From Pseudoips prasinana (taxonomy: Eukaryota; Arthropoda; Insecta; Lepidoptera; Nolidae), in contig OX621255.1 in NCBI GenBank assembly GCA_951640165.1, positions 28,556,001 to 28,620,000 of the forward strand: 64,000 bases of DNA, read 5' to 3'. Of this stretch, positions 1 through 10,264 are shown in pieces (position 1 is the first letter of the stretch; each line of letters begins with the position of its first letter). Position numbers and translations under genes: made by a program. The notes beneath the pieces were generated by a model. The model searched no databases, had not been told where the DNA came from, and saw only the letters and a program-made list of their open reading frames with translations.

Positions 1-67
1 ACATATCTATATAGACAAGGCGCTCATAATCTTTTTCCCTAACCAATCCGATCTAGTGAAAACTATA

Positions 68-718
68 CAGGGTGGCCGAGGAGTTGACGTTCAAACGCAA
101 AATTTAGATAGTTTATGATGAGGAGTATCCGAATCAGCCCCAGTATGTTCTACGATTTTGCGTAGTTTTAGATATTTTTTTTAATGATGTTTTCGTAAAT
201 TTCACCTAGCTTTTTTCGATTTTTTTCTCGTTCTGTTAAAAATTTCTGGTTCAGTTCTTTTGTGATAACTTATTAGCATAGTTTAATAACCTAACACCTT
301 ATGGGGCACATAGCTCGTAGAACCGATGGCCGTTGGGGCAGAAAGGTTCTTGAGTGGCGACCACGAACCGGAAGACGCAGCGTGGGCCGATGATCTTGTG
401 CGGGTCGCTGCTGGATGCGAATAGCGCAAGACCGGCAATTGTGGAGATCTTTGGGGGGGGCCTTTGTCCAGCAGTGGAGGTCTTTCGGCTGATATGATGA
501 TGATGATGAACCTAACACCCTAATACGTATGGTTTATCTAATCATTGAAGAACTGACTTAGAATTTAAGTATTCGAAAGTTCAAAAGTAGGGTTTGAGCT
601 CAGGTCTCATAAATTTTCAAACAATTAAAATGGGGAACATACACGGGGGTGATTCGGATACTCCTCATAATAAAGTATCTAAATGTTGCGTTTGAACGTC
701 AACTCCTCGGCCACCCTG
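68..718. mobile_element. Non-autonomous DNA element with long TIRs, split by an RTE copy
   Basis: The two ends are inverted copies of each other for roughly 90 bp, beginning CAGGGTGGCCGAGGAGTTGA on both strands, and both are bounded by TATA (64-67 and 719-722), consistent with a TA or TATA target duplication. There is no transposase frame, so it is MITE-like. The centre (299-508) is an RTE fragment inserted later. A partial second copy lies at 22650-22826. The TA-type target and CAGGGTG start suggest the Tc1/mariner superfamily, but this is inference. Confidence 0.75.
299..508 (+). mobile_element. RTE-type LINE 3' fragment with 11-bp target duplication
   Basis: This 5'-truncated copy encodes the C-terminal GHIARR / GRWGRKVLEWRPR region of an RTE ORF with frame damage, and ends with the TTTCGGCTGATATGATGATG tail typical of this family in the window. 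It is flanked by AACCTAACACC at 288-298 and 509-519, a convincing target-site duplication. It sits inside the TIR element at 68-718. Confidence 0.8.
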
Positions 719-960
719 TATAGTGGACTGACCTGTTGGTCTAGTGGTTAGTCACCCTGACTGCTAAGGCAGAGGTCATGGCTTCGATCCCCACTCACGA
801 CAATTTTTTATGTGATGAGCACGATTATTTGTTCCATGTCTGAATGTAAATTATTTATAAATATATAAGTATCTTTATCGTTTATCTGGTTATCATAGTA
901 CAGGCTCTACCTTGTTTGGGATCAGTTGGCAGTGTGTTAGTTATCCTAAGATATTTCCTT
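719..960 (+). mobile_element. tRNA-headed SINE (subtype 3)
   Basis: A tRNA-like head carries a box A-like TGGTCTAGTGGTTAG and a box B-like GCTTCGATCCC. The body shares TGTGATGAGCACGA and CATAGTACAGGCTC..TTGTTTGGGATCAG with the other SINEs of the window. No poly-A; the 3' end is AT-rich. Confidence 0.6.
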
Positions 961-976
961 GTAGTGTTGTGTCCGG

Positions 977-1256
977 TCACCGTAGCCAAGTTGGTAGTGC
1001 TCCTGCGTAGGCAGGAAGCTGAATCATTTGGCAGTGTGTTAGTAGTGGTCCTGGGTTCGAATCCCGGTTAGTGCAAATATTTGTGTGATGAGCACGAATA
1101 TTTGTTTCTGAGTCATAGATGTTTTCTATGTATTTAAGTATTTATCTATCTATATAAGTATGTATATTGTCGCCTGGTACCCATAGTACAAGCTTTGCTT
1201 AGTTTGGGGCTAGGATGATCTGTGTGACATTGTCCCTAGATATTATTATATAGTGG
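977..1256 (+). mobile_element. tRNA-headed SINE (subtype 1)
   Basis: The head has box A-like TAGCCAAGTTGGTAG and box B GGTTCGAATCC, followed by the shared body and the tail GTCCCTAGATATTATTATA. The head is interrupted near 1018-1048 by a segment containing TTTGGCAGTGTGTTAGTA, which also occurs at the 3' end of the SINE just upstream. Confidence 0.75.
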
Positions 1257-1492
1257 TCAAAGTCAAAGTAAAAAAATATTTATTCCGTATTTTTTTTTAA
1301 TTTATCTGAAATCGTCATATTTTTTTTTACCCTTATTATTATTATTATTATACTTAAGATTAATTACAATCATGTGTGTTGACACAGAACATTTCATCCC
1401 AAGCACTTTTATCACTTAGTTAATCAGAAATTTTGTAATATGCCCTGCTACACAATTTGGTATTTTTTAAACTTATTCGTAGACAAAAATAT
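1257..1492 (-). mobile_element. LINE 3' end, 5'-truncated copy (same family as 20387-21838)
   Basis: On the minus strand this region matches the last coding residues (around the SDKSAWD motif) and 3' UTR of the LINE at 20387-21838. The same stop context, CTTAAGTATA stretch and TTACTTTGACTTTGAC tail are present. It is a short retrotransposed fragment without coding potential. Confidence 0.75.
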
Positions 1493-1655
1493 TACATACA
1501 CTAACATGCTTTGACACACTGAGAACACATGACAAACTAAGTGGCAAAACTGAGAATACATTAATACTATTCATATTCATATTATTTATTGCGTAAATCC
1601 AATTTAAATGTCACAATTACATATTAAATTAGTTGATTATAAAATCAATAAATAA

Positions 1656-1885
1656 TATCCTGTGTGCACCCCATTTCATCCCGTGAGGGGCGTAGAAGTC
1701 GTCCGAGGGAATACCTACAGGGCAATAGCAATACCAGAGAACGGGCAGCAGCGATTTTCTGTGAACTATGCCCATCAAACTGCGATCGCCAACCCGTCTG
1801 ACAAGCGTGACGATTATGGCATTCTTTGGGGAGGCTTTTGTCCAGCACTGGACTTACTTTGGCTGATGTGATGATGATGAATGTC
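1656..1885 (+). mobile_element. RTE-like 3' fragment, second subfamily
   Basis: The sequence carries CCCATTTCATCCCGTGAGGG, GCGATCGCCAACCCGTCTG and GGAGGCTTTTGTCCAGCACTGG, and ends in GGCTGATGTGATGATGATGA. It is the same repeat as at 28045-28275, 18935-19060 and (minus) 58318-58500. The tail is shared with the main RTE family, but the upstream sequence differs. Confidence 0.6.
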
Positions 1886-1889
1886 AATA

Positions 1890-2290
1890 ATAATATTTAT
1901 TTATTTATGTTAAAATTCGAAACTTCTTCATATGTACAAAATGTATGATTGAGAAGCCATCGCTTCAGGCGGGACTCAAACGAAGAGTAACTTGTAGACG
2001 CGGTTATGTCATCTGACAATTTATTATATACTGTCGGGCTTCGAGCTTGAAGACTGTCGGGTCCATGAAATGTGTACGTTTTAATGATTTCAAATAGTTG
2101 ACAATAGTTCTTTGTCTTTAATGTCAATAGCCTTTGTCAATAGAACATTTACGGTCGAATTTTGTACAAGTGCCGCACTTGTAACAAAATTGTATATAAT
2201 ATTGTTATACGTTATATAATAATATCCTTTGATGGATAAACAAGGATAAAGTGTAAACAGATTTAAAGTTGTTGCGTAGCACATGGCTCG
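1890..2290 (-). pseudogene. Probable LINE ORF2 C-terminal remnant
   Basis: The minus-strand frame at 1897-2127 ends in a pattern common at LINE C-termini: RSPTVYNKLSDDI, then SFESRLKRWLLNHTFCTYEE. An aromatic plus NKLP-like motif followed by a basic F..RL...L segment is seen at the end of CR1/Jockey ORF2 proteins. The upstream part lies in another frame. I see no RT catalytic motif, so the assignment rests on this C-terminal pattern alone. Confidence 0.4.
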
Positions 2291-2454
2291 TTACCGACAC
2301 ACGGGGATTAACCCAGTTCGGTGAGTGAACAAAAAGTTAATCGTACATGTACTCGTACGTACAACCGGCCAAGCGCTAGTAGGACCTTAGCACCGAGGGT
2401 TCTGTACAAAATTGTAGGTTTGTTACAGCTTATTGCCGATACTCACCACGTTTT

Positions 2455-3048
2455 TAAGGTTCCGTAGCCAAATGGCAAAAAACGGAACCCTTATAGATTC
2501 GTCATGTCTGTCTGTCTGTCTGTCCGTCCGTATGTCACAGCCACTTTTTTCCCAAACTATAAGAGCTGTACTACTGAAACTTGGTAAGTAGATGTATTCT
2601 GTTAACCGCATTAAGATTTTTACACAAAAATAGAAAAATAACAATTATTTTGGGGGGTCGCCATACATAGAACTGAAAATCATTTTTTTTTTTCATCGTA
2701 CCCACACATGTGGGTTGTCTATAGATAGGTCTTTAAAAATGATATTGAGGTTCCTAAGATCATTTTTTTCTAAACTTAATAGTTTGCGCGAGAGACACTT
2801 CCAAAGTGGTAGTAAAATGAGTGACCCCCCCACTAACTTCTAAAGTAAGAGAATGATAAAACTAAAAAAAATTATGATTAAAAAAAATTATCATAGAAAC
2901 TAACAACGAAAATTGGTTTGAATGAGATCTAGCAAGTAGTTTTTTTTTAATACGTCATAAACCACAATTTGCTTTCATTTAATCAACTGAAATACTTGCT
3001 GCTATGGAACCCTTCATGTGCGAGTCCGACTCGCACTTGGCCGGTTTT
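2455..3048 (+). repeat. GGTTCCGT interspersed repeat, full-length copy
   Basis: It begins AGGTTCCGTAGCCAAATGGC, has an internal CTGTCTGTCTGTCCGTCCGT stretch, and ends GTGCGAGTCCGACTCGCACT followed by TGGCCGG and a T-run. It is the intact reference for the copy at 37993-38436/43733-43849 and the copy at 48254-48713. It is non-coding, with the short inverted motif GGTTCCGTA/..GGAACCCT inside. Class unknown. Confidence 0.7.
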
Positions 3049-3051
3049 TTT

Positions 3052-3172
3052 AAGCACGCCGTCGACGCGCGTGTGTAGCGATACAGACGCGATACTAACG
3101 CGCGTGTGTGTCGATACAGACGCGCCGGTGTCACGCGTTTTGGAAACGCGCATCGACGGCGCGCTTAAAAAA
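3052..3172. repeat. CpG-rich foldback element
   Basis: A CpG-dense block has inverted ends (AAGCACGCCGTCGACGCGCG at the left; its near-complement at the right, 3150-3170). Inside, GCGTGTGT.. GATACAGACGCG is repeated twice. It abuts the T-run ending the GGTTCCGT repeat. It is very unlike the AT-rich surroundings. Confidence 0.55.
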
Positions 3173-4167
3173 CGTGATGTCCATAGGCTCTTAAAAGTAT
3201 TAGACCTGAGTATTTAAGATGAATTTCAATTTAATACGTCTATGCGTTTATGAGCAAAAGAATATTAAAATTTAAAAATATTTTTATTATATATGTTACA
3301 AAAAAATTACGGATTTCGCCATTTTTCCTTTATCTGTAAGACTTTGCTTTGTACCAAATTTCAAGATTCTGAGTTCACGGTGAGTACCCTGTAGATTTTG
3401 ATTCCCTTGCGAGTGTCGAACATTTGCGGCATAAACGGCTGTATCTTTTGATTGCGTTGGCTTAGAAGTTTGATTTTTTACACCTCCAAGGGACAATAGA
3501 CTAGAGTATCATACAGGCAATTACAATATTATAAAGGCAAAAGTTTGTGATTGTGGATATAAATTCCAGCTTGATTGATACCTCCACTGACAGATACCTT
3601 CACAGTTGATACCTTGATACCTCCACAGTTCCTGAGAAATAGGGTCGTGACAGACAGGCGGACGGACGGACAACAAAGTGATCCTATAAGGGTTCCGTAT
3701 ATTCCGTCGAGATACAGAACCCTAATTACATATATTTTACAGGAAATATCTTAAACCGAGGTAAAGCTTGTTAGTAAATGGTCTTCATCTTCCTATTTTA
3801 AAGGCCTCCGATATCGCTAAACGAATGTTGTCAAACGACTATAACCTGCATGGGACTTCTTATAAAGCACATGTGGGTGCACAAACACAGTGAAACTCTC
3901 TATTCGCCATCTCGTACTACCCGATGAAACGACATACAAGATCAACAGCTACAATTAGCTTCGGCTCACTTAGGACTTCATAAGAATAACAACACTTTTT
4001 TGCCAGACACGGGGTTTGAACACGGGGTAGGACGTCATTATTTGCTACTGAACAGGCTAGCGCCGGACCTGCACGAAACACATTTATATATAGAAATTAA
4101 CAACTAGTACCATCGGCACAGGCATCACACAAGTAAATACTTATATTCCTCATTTAAAACAATAGAA
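3173..4167. other. Unassigned AT-rich stretch
   Basis: No convincing coding frame or family. A short piece at 3640-3725 resembles the GGTTCCGT repeat class (GACAGGCGGACGGACGGACA followed by AAGGGTTCCGTAT). A TTTGAAC..GGGG block near 4012-4080 may be the remnant of a minus-strand tRNA-like SINE head. Confidence 0.4.
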
Positions 4168-4440
4168 AATTCATCATCACCAGCCTGATATCGACTACTG
4201 CTGGTCATAGACCTCCCCCAAAAGATTTCACAACGTTGCCATTTAGAGACCTTAGCCGTAGTCATCGCCCGTGGCATGAGAGATGGCCACCGCAATTAGG
4301 TGGTGTCTACTACACAGATGACGCTGCTGCCGAACTACCTGATGTATCCCTTAGTCGCCTTTTACAACACGCACGGGATGTTATGAATTGGCCCCATTAT
4401 TCTCTCTAGGTCCGACACCACACGGCTAAGTTAAGCTAGT
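4168..4440. repeat. Interspersed repeat (CTGCTGG..CACGGGATG family)
   Basis: It contains CGACTACTGCTGG, GCCATTTAGAGACC, ACACAGATGACGCTGCTGCC, GTATCCCTTAGTCGCCTTTT and a distal CACACGGCTAAG. Copies occur at 11195-11437 and 15906-16090/17376-17412. It gives the empty-site sequence for the TIR element inserted at 16091-17375. Confidence 0.55.
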
Positions 4441-4955
4441 TGCCATGTCATCTAATAGTGATTATCTCAGGTATACTCGTAACTTTGCGTAGCACATCCG
4501 TAGCATTGCATCTACTACGGAGCTACGTATTCAACGTAGCACCGTAGTAGAAGGTATTATAATATTCATGAAGCTGTTGTATAAACATGCCAATTTCTCT
4601 ATTAAGAATATGTTACGGATATGATATGAATCTAGAGTACGCTTGTTTGTATAAAACTATGCATGGATATGTGCTATCTATGATATCTTTGTAACATCAA
4701 ACACGAGTTAGTGATACACGCATTGCAGACTTTATCTGTTTTAGGGATTAGTGTACCTATATTGTGATCGATACCTATCTTCATAAACAAGGATACTACT
4801 ACTATTCATTAATTGGAGGGGGGCAATAGCAATAGCTTATGTACAGCGTTTTGTCGACGTTGATGGGGTTTGTTCTGCTGGGAAGCCGAGCAATAGTCTA
4901 CTATTTTATGAAATAGTAGACGTATGTAGGTAATCGTGACAGAATAATTATATAA
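4441..4955. other. Unassigned stretch with CGTAGCA-type reiterations
   Basis: Around 4485-4560 the motif CGTAGCA/CTACG recurs in both orientations. This resembles the internal motif of the TIR element at 19464-19966 and a stretch near 59095-59230. The rest is AT-rich without recognisable features. Confidence 0.3.
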
Positions 4956-5093
4956 TCTATATAAATAAAAAGAGAAGTCCTGACTGATTGACTGACTCAT
5001 CAACGCCCAGCCCAAATCCTTGGACCTAGAAAACTGAAATTTTGCATAAATGTTTTCTTTATAATGTAGACAAAGAATAAGGAAGGATTTTTC

Positions 5094-5790
5094 GAAATTC
5101 AACCCCTAAGGGGGTAAAACGGGGGTGCAAAGTTAGTATGAAACTTTGCCGTATTTGAAGTTAAGGGCATGAACATTGGTACTTGGCCTTCCAGTTAAAA
5201 ATAAAAAACCACGCGTTTTAGGAATTTTGGAAATTCCACCCCCAAGGGCGAAAAATAGGGGATGTAAGTTTGTATGAAAAATGTGTCAATTTTTAAGTTA
5301 AACGCATGAAAATTGGTATTTGGCATTTCAGTTAAAATTAAAAATATATATTTCGGGATTTTGTAAATTACAACCCTTAGGGCGTAAAATAGGGGATGTA
5401 AGTTTGTATGAAAAATGCGACATCTTTGAAGTTAAATCCATGAAAATTGGTATTTGGCCTTTCAGTTAAAAATAAAAAATATATAAGTATTTCAGGATTA
5501 TTGAAAATTCCACCCCGAAGGGCATTACATAGGGTATGTAAGTTTGTACGAAACATGTGACAAGTTTTAAGTTAAACGCATGAAAATTAATGCTATTTGG
5601 CATTTTAGTTAAAAATTTTAATTAAAAATAAATATTTCAGGATTTTCGAGAATTCCACCCCTAAGGACGACTAAAATAGGGGATGTAATTTTGTATGAAA
5701 ATCTGGTTTTTTTATTTTACGCATAAAAATTGGTATTTGGTCTTTCATTTAAAAATAAAGCAATACATGTTTTTTAATCAAAATTCAGGG
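5094..5790 (+). repeat. Degenerate tandem array, ~135-150 bp unit, about five copies
   Basis: Each unit contains AAATTCCACCCCNAAGGGC, then ATAGGGGATGTAAGTTTGTA, then AAGTTAAACGCATGAAAATT and GGTATTTGGC. Starts fall near 5094, 5230, 5363, 5513 and 5648. The units differ by substitutions and small indels, so the array is old. Confidence 0.75.
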
Positions 5791-5799
5791 AAAAAAGTA

Positions 5800-6239
5800 A
5801 TCCAAAACAAATATGGACAAAACGCAAACAACTAGATGGAAAACTGCGGTCACTGAACTGGTTATTGGGACGCCAATCACAACTAAATCCCAACAACAAG
5901 ATGCTGATGAAAACTACCATAAAACCAATCTGGACTTACGGAATACAACTGTGGGGAACGGCCAGCAACAGTAGTATAGATATCCTGGAGAAATTCCAGG
6001 CCAAAGCTCTGAGAACAATGTTTGGCATCCCTCATTGTATAAGTAATAGATACATATACCACGACCTCTGCCTTAAAACAGTTCGGCAAGAAATAGCTCA
6101 AAACAGCCCGAAATACCAGGAGAAACTTACCGTCCATGTAAAGAAACTGGCACATGCTCTGAGTGGAGAAGGCGCTCTTCAGCATACCCGGCTAAAAAGA
6201 AGTGACATACCGAGCCTACATAAAAGATTTACCACTTGA
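5800..6239 (+). pseudogene. Jockey-type LINE ORF2, C-terminal fragment
   Basis: The open frame from about 5800 to the stop at 6239 encodes a typical Jockey C-terminal region: TKRKQLDGKLRSLNWLLGR, then the conserved IKPIWTYGIQLWGTAS motif about 70 bases downstream, then LEKFQAKALR. RT catalytic motifs lie upstream in a full-length element and are absent here. It is a truncated non-functional piece within Helitron-like boundaries, so it is either a nested insertion or captured sequence. Confidence 0.75.
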
Positions 6240-7109
6240 CATCAAGAGAGTCGTGTGAAATGAATTTTCATACAAGTATGGCTTTCCAGGAAAACATAAA
6301 CTGAGAGATCAACAAAAAAGTGGCTTATTGTTGAAAAATAGATTGCCATGAAGCAGCAAGATCAAAAAAAAAAAATAACAAATTAAAAAACGACATTTTA
6401 ATCAAATTGGAATAAAAAACGATTTTATCTAAAATTCGAGTTAGCGTAGTATAAATTGTTGGTGTCGAGATGATCGCACCAAAAAAATATCATTTTAATT
6501 CTCTCTACAATTCTCTACAAGTTCAGAATTTTGTAACTAGATGGCGTTAATATCGTTTCAGATGGCGGAACTTATTTGGCATATCGGTTACAATAAATAA
6601 ATGCTTGAAATAAAAGGTAGCCCTAAACTAAATCAATAGATGATCGCCTGAATCTCAATCCCAAGAATATGCACACATCTTAATTTTACCGCTTTACAAG
6701 TTTATATTTTTGTTAGTAGATGGAGTAATCATCGTTTTAGATTGCGCTATGGTTTCGTTCACAAAATGTGATTTTAGACTAATCAATGCCGTGGTCGCAA
6801 CCTAATCTAATTGGAATTACCTTTGTGATTCATGTATCGTTGATTATTATTTTACTTTATTTGACTTACTGGCTGTCTTTAAGGACAATTGATATGTATT
6901 CTTTGATTTTTTTGGTTGATGATATCGGGTCCTTAGCAAAGTAGTCTTTAGTTTCTTTCTTAGTTGGGTTATTTTTAGGTTAGGTTTTCTTAAATTTAGA
7001 AAGTTATATTATTTAGATTAAGCTAGAAGTAAGTAGTTACATAGGTCATCATTCAAAATGGTCGCGGACGAAGTCGCGGGCACCAGCTAGTTATAATAAT
7101 AAAAGTTTG

Positions 7110-7345
7110 ACGGTCACCGTAGCCTGGTTGGTAGTGCTCCTGCCTACGAAGCTGGTGGTCCTGGGTTCGAATCCCGGTAAGTGCAAATATTTGTGTGATG
7201 AGCACGAATATTTGTTTCTGAGTCATGGATGTTTTCTATGTATATAAGTATTTATCTATCTATATAAGTATGTATATCGTCGCCTGGTACCCAAAGTACA
7301 AGCTTTGCTTAGTTTGGGCTAGGATGATCTGTGTGACTAGATTAT
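7110..7345 (+). mobile_element. tRNA-headed SINE (subtype 1)
   Basis: Box A-like TAGCCTGGTTGGTAGTGC and box B GGTTCGAATCC form the head, followed by the standard body (TGTGATGAGCACGAATATTT, CGCCTGGTACCC, CAAGCTTTGCTTAGTTTGGG). It lies 20 bp after the Helitron-like 3' end. Confidence 0.8.
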
Positions 7346-7470
7346 TATCTATTATACTATTTTTATTATTATCTTATCCTATATCCTCCAGCATTATATT
7401 TGGTGTATAGTAATGTATGTTTAATATATATTTATTTTCTTATATCACTTTATATATTATGCTTATATTT

Positions 7471-7600
7471 GTGGACCAAGATGATAAACTTGTGAGGGTC
7501 TGGAAGTCGCTGGTTGCGGGTAACGCAAGACCGTAAATTGTGGTGACTTTGGGAGATGCCTTTGTTCAGCCGTGGGCGTCTTTCAGCTGATATGATATTT
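7471..7600 (+). mobile_element. RTE LINE 3' fragment
   Basis: A divergent copy of the RTE 3' end (GATGATAAACTTGTGAGGGT ... CGCAAGACCG ... TCTTTCAGCTGATATGAT). The mariner at 7610 is inserted just after its tail. Confidence 0.7.
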
Positions 7601-7609
7601 TTTATATTA

Positions 7610-8889
7610 GGTCTTTACCTATGAAATTGCCGTTCTGCAGTACTGGCCATTTCAAATCAAAATAATTTTTGTTTGTGAAGAATTCTAATTTCAAATTAAT
7701 TTTATTTTAAAAACATGGATTCTTTTTTCCAAAAGTAGTCATTTCTTTATTGATTAGTGTTACATTTTCATCGCATTTCAATCTTTTTCGTCATCATGGA
7801 TACGTTAAAAATTCGAGTAATTATGGAATATGAGTACCGTCGTGGCAGCAACGCGGCACAAGCGGCACGCAACATCAACGACGTTTACGGAGCTAACACT
7901 ACAAACCAACGCACCACCTGTTATTGGTTTGCTCGCTTCCGTTCTGGAAATTTCGACCTGAAAAATGAACCTCGCGGTCGTCCGAAGACTTTGGTCGACA
8001 ATGACGAATTAAAGGCGGTTGTGGAAGCTGATGATACACAATCTACGGCTGAATTAGCAGCAGCTTTCGACGTTAGCGTCAAAACAATATTGGTCAATTG
8101 CGTCAAATTGGCAAGGTAAAAAAGCTTGACAAATGGGTGCCCCACGAACTCAATGATCGCCAGCGCGAAGTACGCGTCGAGACGTGCCTTGCACTGCTCA
8201 ACAGACACACAAATGAAGGAATTTTGAACCGCATTGTTACCTGCGATGAAAAATGGATTCTGTTTGATAACCGCAAGCGCTCAGCAAGTTGGTTGGATCC
8301 TGGTTCAGCACCTAAACAATGCCCTAAACGAAAACTTACCCCTAGAAAAGTGATGGTCACTGTTTGGTGGTCTAGCGCCGGTGTGATTCATCACAGCTTC
8401 TTACCAAACGGGGTGAGCATTACTGCAGATGTGTACTGTGAAGAACTGAGCACAATGATGGAGAAGCTGGCGCATCTCCAACCAGCATTGGTCAATCGCT
8501 CGTCTCCGCTGCTCCTGCACGACAACGCGCGACCTCATACTGCACAGCAGACGGTCTCCAAGTTGCAAGAACTGGGGTTGGAAGCTCTCCGTCATCCGCC
8601 CTACTCACCAGACCTTGCGCCTACAGACTACTACTTTTTCCAGAATTTGGATAACTTCTTGGCGGGAAAAAAATTCAATACCCGAGAGGCAGTACAAAAT
8701 GCCTTTGAAGAATTTGTTGCCTCCCGTCCAGCTGATTTCTTTAAGAAGGGCATCAATAAACTGCCACTGCGATGGCAAAGATGCATTGATTGCATGGGTG
8801 ATTACTTCGATTAATACAAATAAAAAAATTCATGAAAAAAATTCGTTTAAATTTTTTCATACAAAACGGCAATTTCATAGGTAAAGACC
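7610..8889 (+). mobile_element. Mariner element, complete but frameshifted
   Basis: Terminal inverted repeats of about 30 bp start GGTCTTTACCTATGAAATTG on both ends and differ at a couple of positions; TA dinucleotides flank the element (7608-7609 and 8890-8891). It is 1280 bp long, one base shorter than the copy at 62075-63355, to which it is nearly identical by eye. It carries one transposase gene in the plus direction. Confidence 0.95.
7796..8814 (+). pseudogene. Mariner transposase (D,D34D), one frameshift
   Basis: The frame from 7796 encodes the N-terminal helix-turn-helix region (RRGSNAAQAARNIN, RFRSGNFDLKNEPRGRP). It breaks near 8092-8097, where one base is missing relative to the intact copy at 62 kb. 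The second frame continues through the catalytic domain: VTCDEKW (first Asp), LLHDNARPHT (second Asp) and SPDLAPTDYYFF (third Asp), with the D34D spacing of true mariners. Such transposases cut and paste their own element at TA sites. As written the protein cannot be made in one piece. I chose the ATG at 7796 because mariner transposases usually begin just before the first helix-turn-helix. Confidence 0.92.
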
Positions 8890-9035
8890 TATTATTATCT
8901 ACTTAATGTTAATCAATTTATAGGACACCTTTTAAATCTTGTTTGGAAGATATCGCTATTATGATCAGATAAGGTCGCCAATTGTACATGAATGATATTT
9001 AAAAAAATATTAAATTTAATTAAAATTAAAAAAAA

Positions 9036-9265
9036 TATACATGCTTCTTTGGGTTCACTCTCCGTGGACTTAACAGGTGTCATCAGAATATCAGCACTGT
9101 CGCAATACTGCTACAGCCAATGGTGATATACATAGATGCCTTTTCATACAGAAAGGACTACTTGTATTATAAGCTTTCTCAATATGATTATTTTTGTTAT
9201 TGTACCAATTGAATGTGATGTCCGTCCTGGTAATGAATAAATGCATTTTCTTTCTTTATTTCTAT
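9036..9265 (+). mobile_element. LINE-like 3' UTR fragment with TTTC tail
   Basis: It shares CACTGTCGCAATACTGC, CCTTTTCATACAGAA-like sequence, GTCCGTCCTGGTAATGAATAAATG and a TTTCTTTCTTT tail with the minus-strand copy at 44356-44575. Non-coding. The parent element is not identified. Confidence 0.5.
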
Positions 9266-9379
9266 TTAACATATTTTAAAATATTTACTACATACCTAAT
9301 TCGCACAAATGCATTTTGAAATCAAATATTTTACGAAGTCTACTGATTTCTGACGCGATGTTTCAATACAAATGTAGTA

Positions 9380-9632
9380 TAATATCTTGGGGCATTTTTC
9401 ACATACAGCCATATGAGAGTATTGACTACGGAATTTGTACTATGGAAACTAGATACCTGATATACTACATATACTACTTTTCTTTTGTAAATACATACTT
9501 ATATAGATAATTACACCCAGACTCCTGACAACCAGACATGTTCATGCACACAAATATCTGTCCTGGGTGGGAATCGAACCCACGATCTGCAGCGTGAAAG
9601 ACAAGTATCTACCAACCACGCCAACCAGCCTC
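9380..9632 (-). mobile_element. tRNA-headed SINE (subtype 2)
   Basis: On the minus strand a head with box B GGGTTCGATTCCCACCCAGG precedes TTTGTGTGCATGAACATGTC and the tail ending in the ..CAGATGGC-like and AGATATT motifs. Same subtype as 36692-36962. Confidence 0.75.
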
Positions 9633-9639
9633 TCATATA

Positions 9640-9775
9640 AAATAAAATAAATAAAATTTGGTTTTTATTCACGTAGACTTTAAAAAAGCGCTTGTAAATA
9701 GTCAGAACATGTTTGTAGTAATATAGTTGTATACATTATTATTTCTAGTAACATAGATATATAAATCCACTGTCA
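9640..9775 (-). repeat. Retroposon family with AATAAAAACC 3' end, partial copy
   Basis: On the minus strand this reads ACATGTTCTGACTATTTACA, then AAAGTCTACGTGAATAAAAA. Other copies: 50575-50790, 57545-57760, 59335-59434/61447-61560, 22515-22645 and 26797-26940. The polyadenylation-like 3' end suggests a LINE 3' UTR or SINE. Confidence 0.6.
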
Positions 9776-10264
9776 CCCTAAGATATTTCACGTTGAAGTA
9801 ACAATAACTGGAACAAGCTCAAGGTTACCTTGTTGACGACAATGAGAGGGTACTGACGTCATATCGAAATCTATGTTACACTATGGTTGTGTTATGTCTC
9901 AGCTATGACGAGGAAAGTAAGGTTTTCTCAAGAGGCTGAGAACTTATTTTTATGTGAAGCTTTTTGTTTTAAATTCAAGTACGGCGTAGTGGTTAAGAAA
10001 ATTTCTTCGGCACTACCTCGCCCTAAAAATAAAAAATCGGCCAAGTGCGAATCGGTCTTGCGCACGCAAATATTCTGTGAACATTTCCATCCACCTGTTG
10101 ATAAATATCGAGCAAAATGAGCAAAAAAATCAGTCTGTGGTATAGGAACCCCCTTAAACATACAACTCTTTACCACATTCCATACGTGATAGCTCGTCAT
10201 TGAGTATTTTTAAGAGCAGAACTAAGAATCACTTCTTACATCTGAAATTTACGTATATATCAGG
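9776..10264. other. Unassigned stretch
   Basis: Short open frames exist (for example 9887-10120), but they have no recognisable motif and no typical codon pattern. I see no family signature. Confidence 0.3.

Larger units (their letters stand above)
4956..7090 (+). mobile_element. Helitron-like element
   Basis: It starts TCTATATAAATAAAAAGAGA immediately after an A and ends GCGGGCACCAGCTAG before a T, which fits the Helitron rule (5' TC, 3' CTRR, insertion between A and T). A short stem (CGC-GAC/GTC-GCG) lies just upstream of the CTAG end. No Rep/helicase frame is visible, so it is non-autonomous. It contains a tandem array (5094-5790) and a Jockey-type ORF2 C-terminus (5800-6239). Confidence 0.65.

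Noticed and set aside
5094..5790. Regularly spaced repeats that might suggest a CRISPR-like array
   Set aside because: The whole ~140-bp unit is repeated and diverged; there are no unique spacers. It lies within a Helitron-like element of an animal genome.
7110..7190. Genuine host tRNA gene
   Set aside because: The box A/B head is followed by the same body and tail as many other copies, so it is a SINE.
9887..10120. 77-codon plus-strand open frame
   Set aside because: No motif, overlaps an equally long frame on the other strand, and the base composition looks non-coding.
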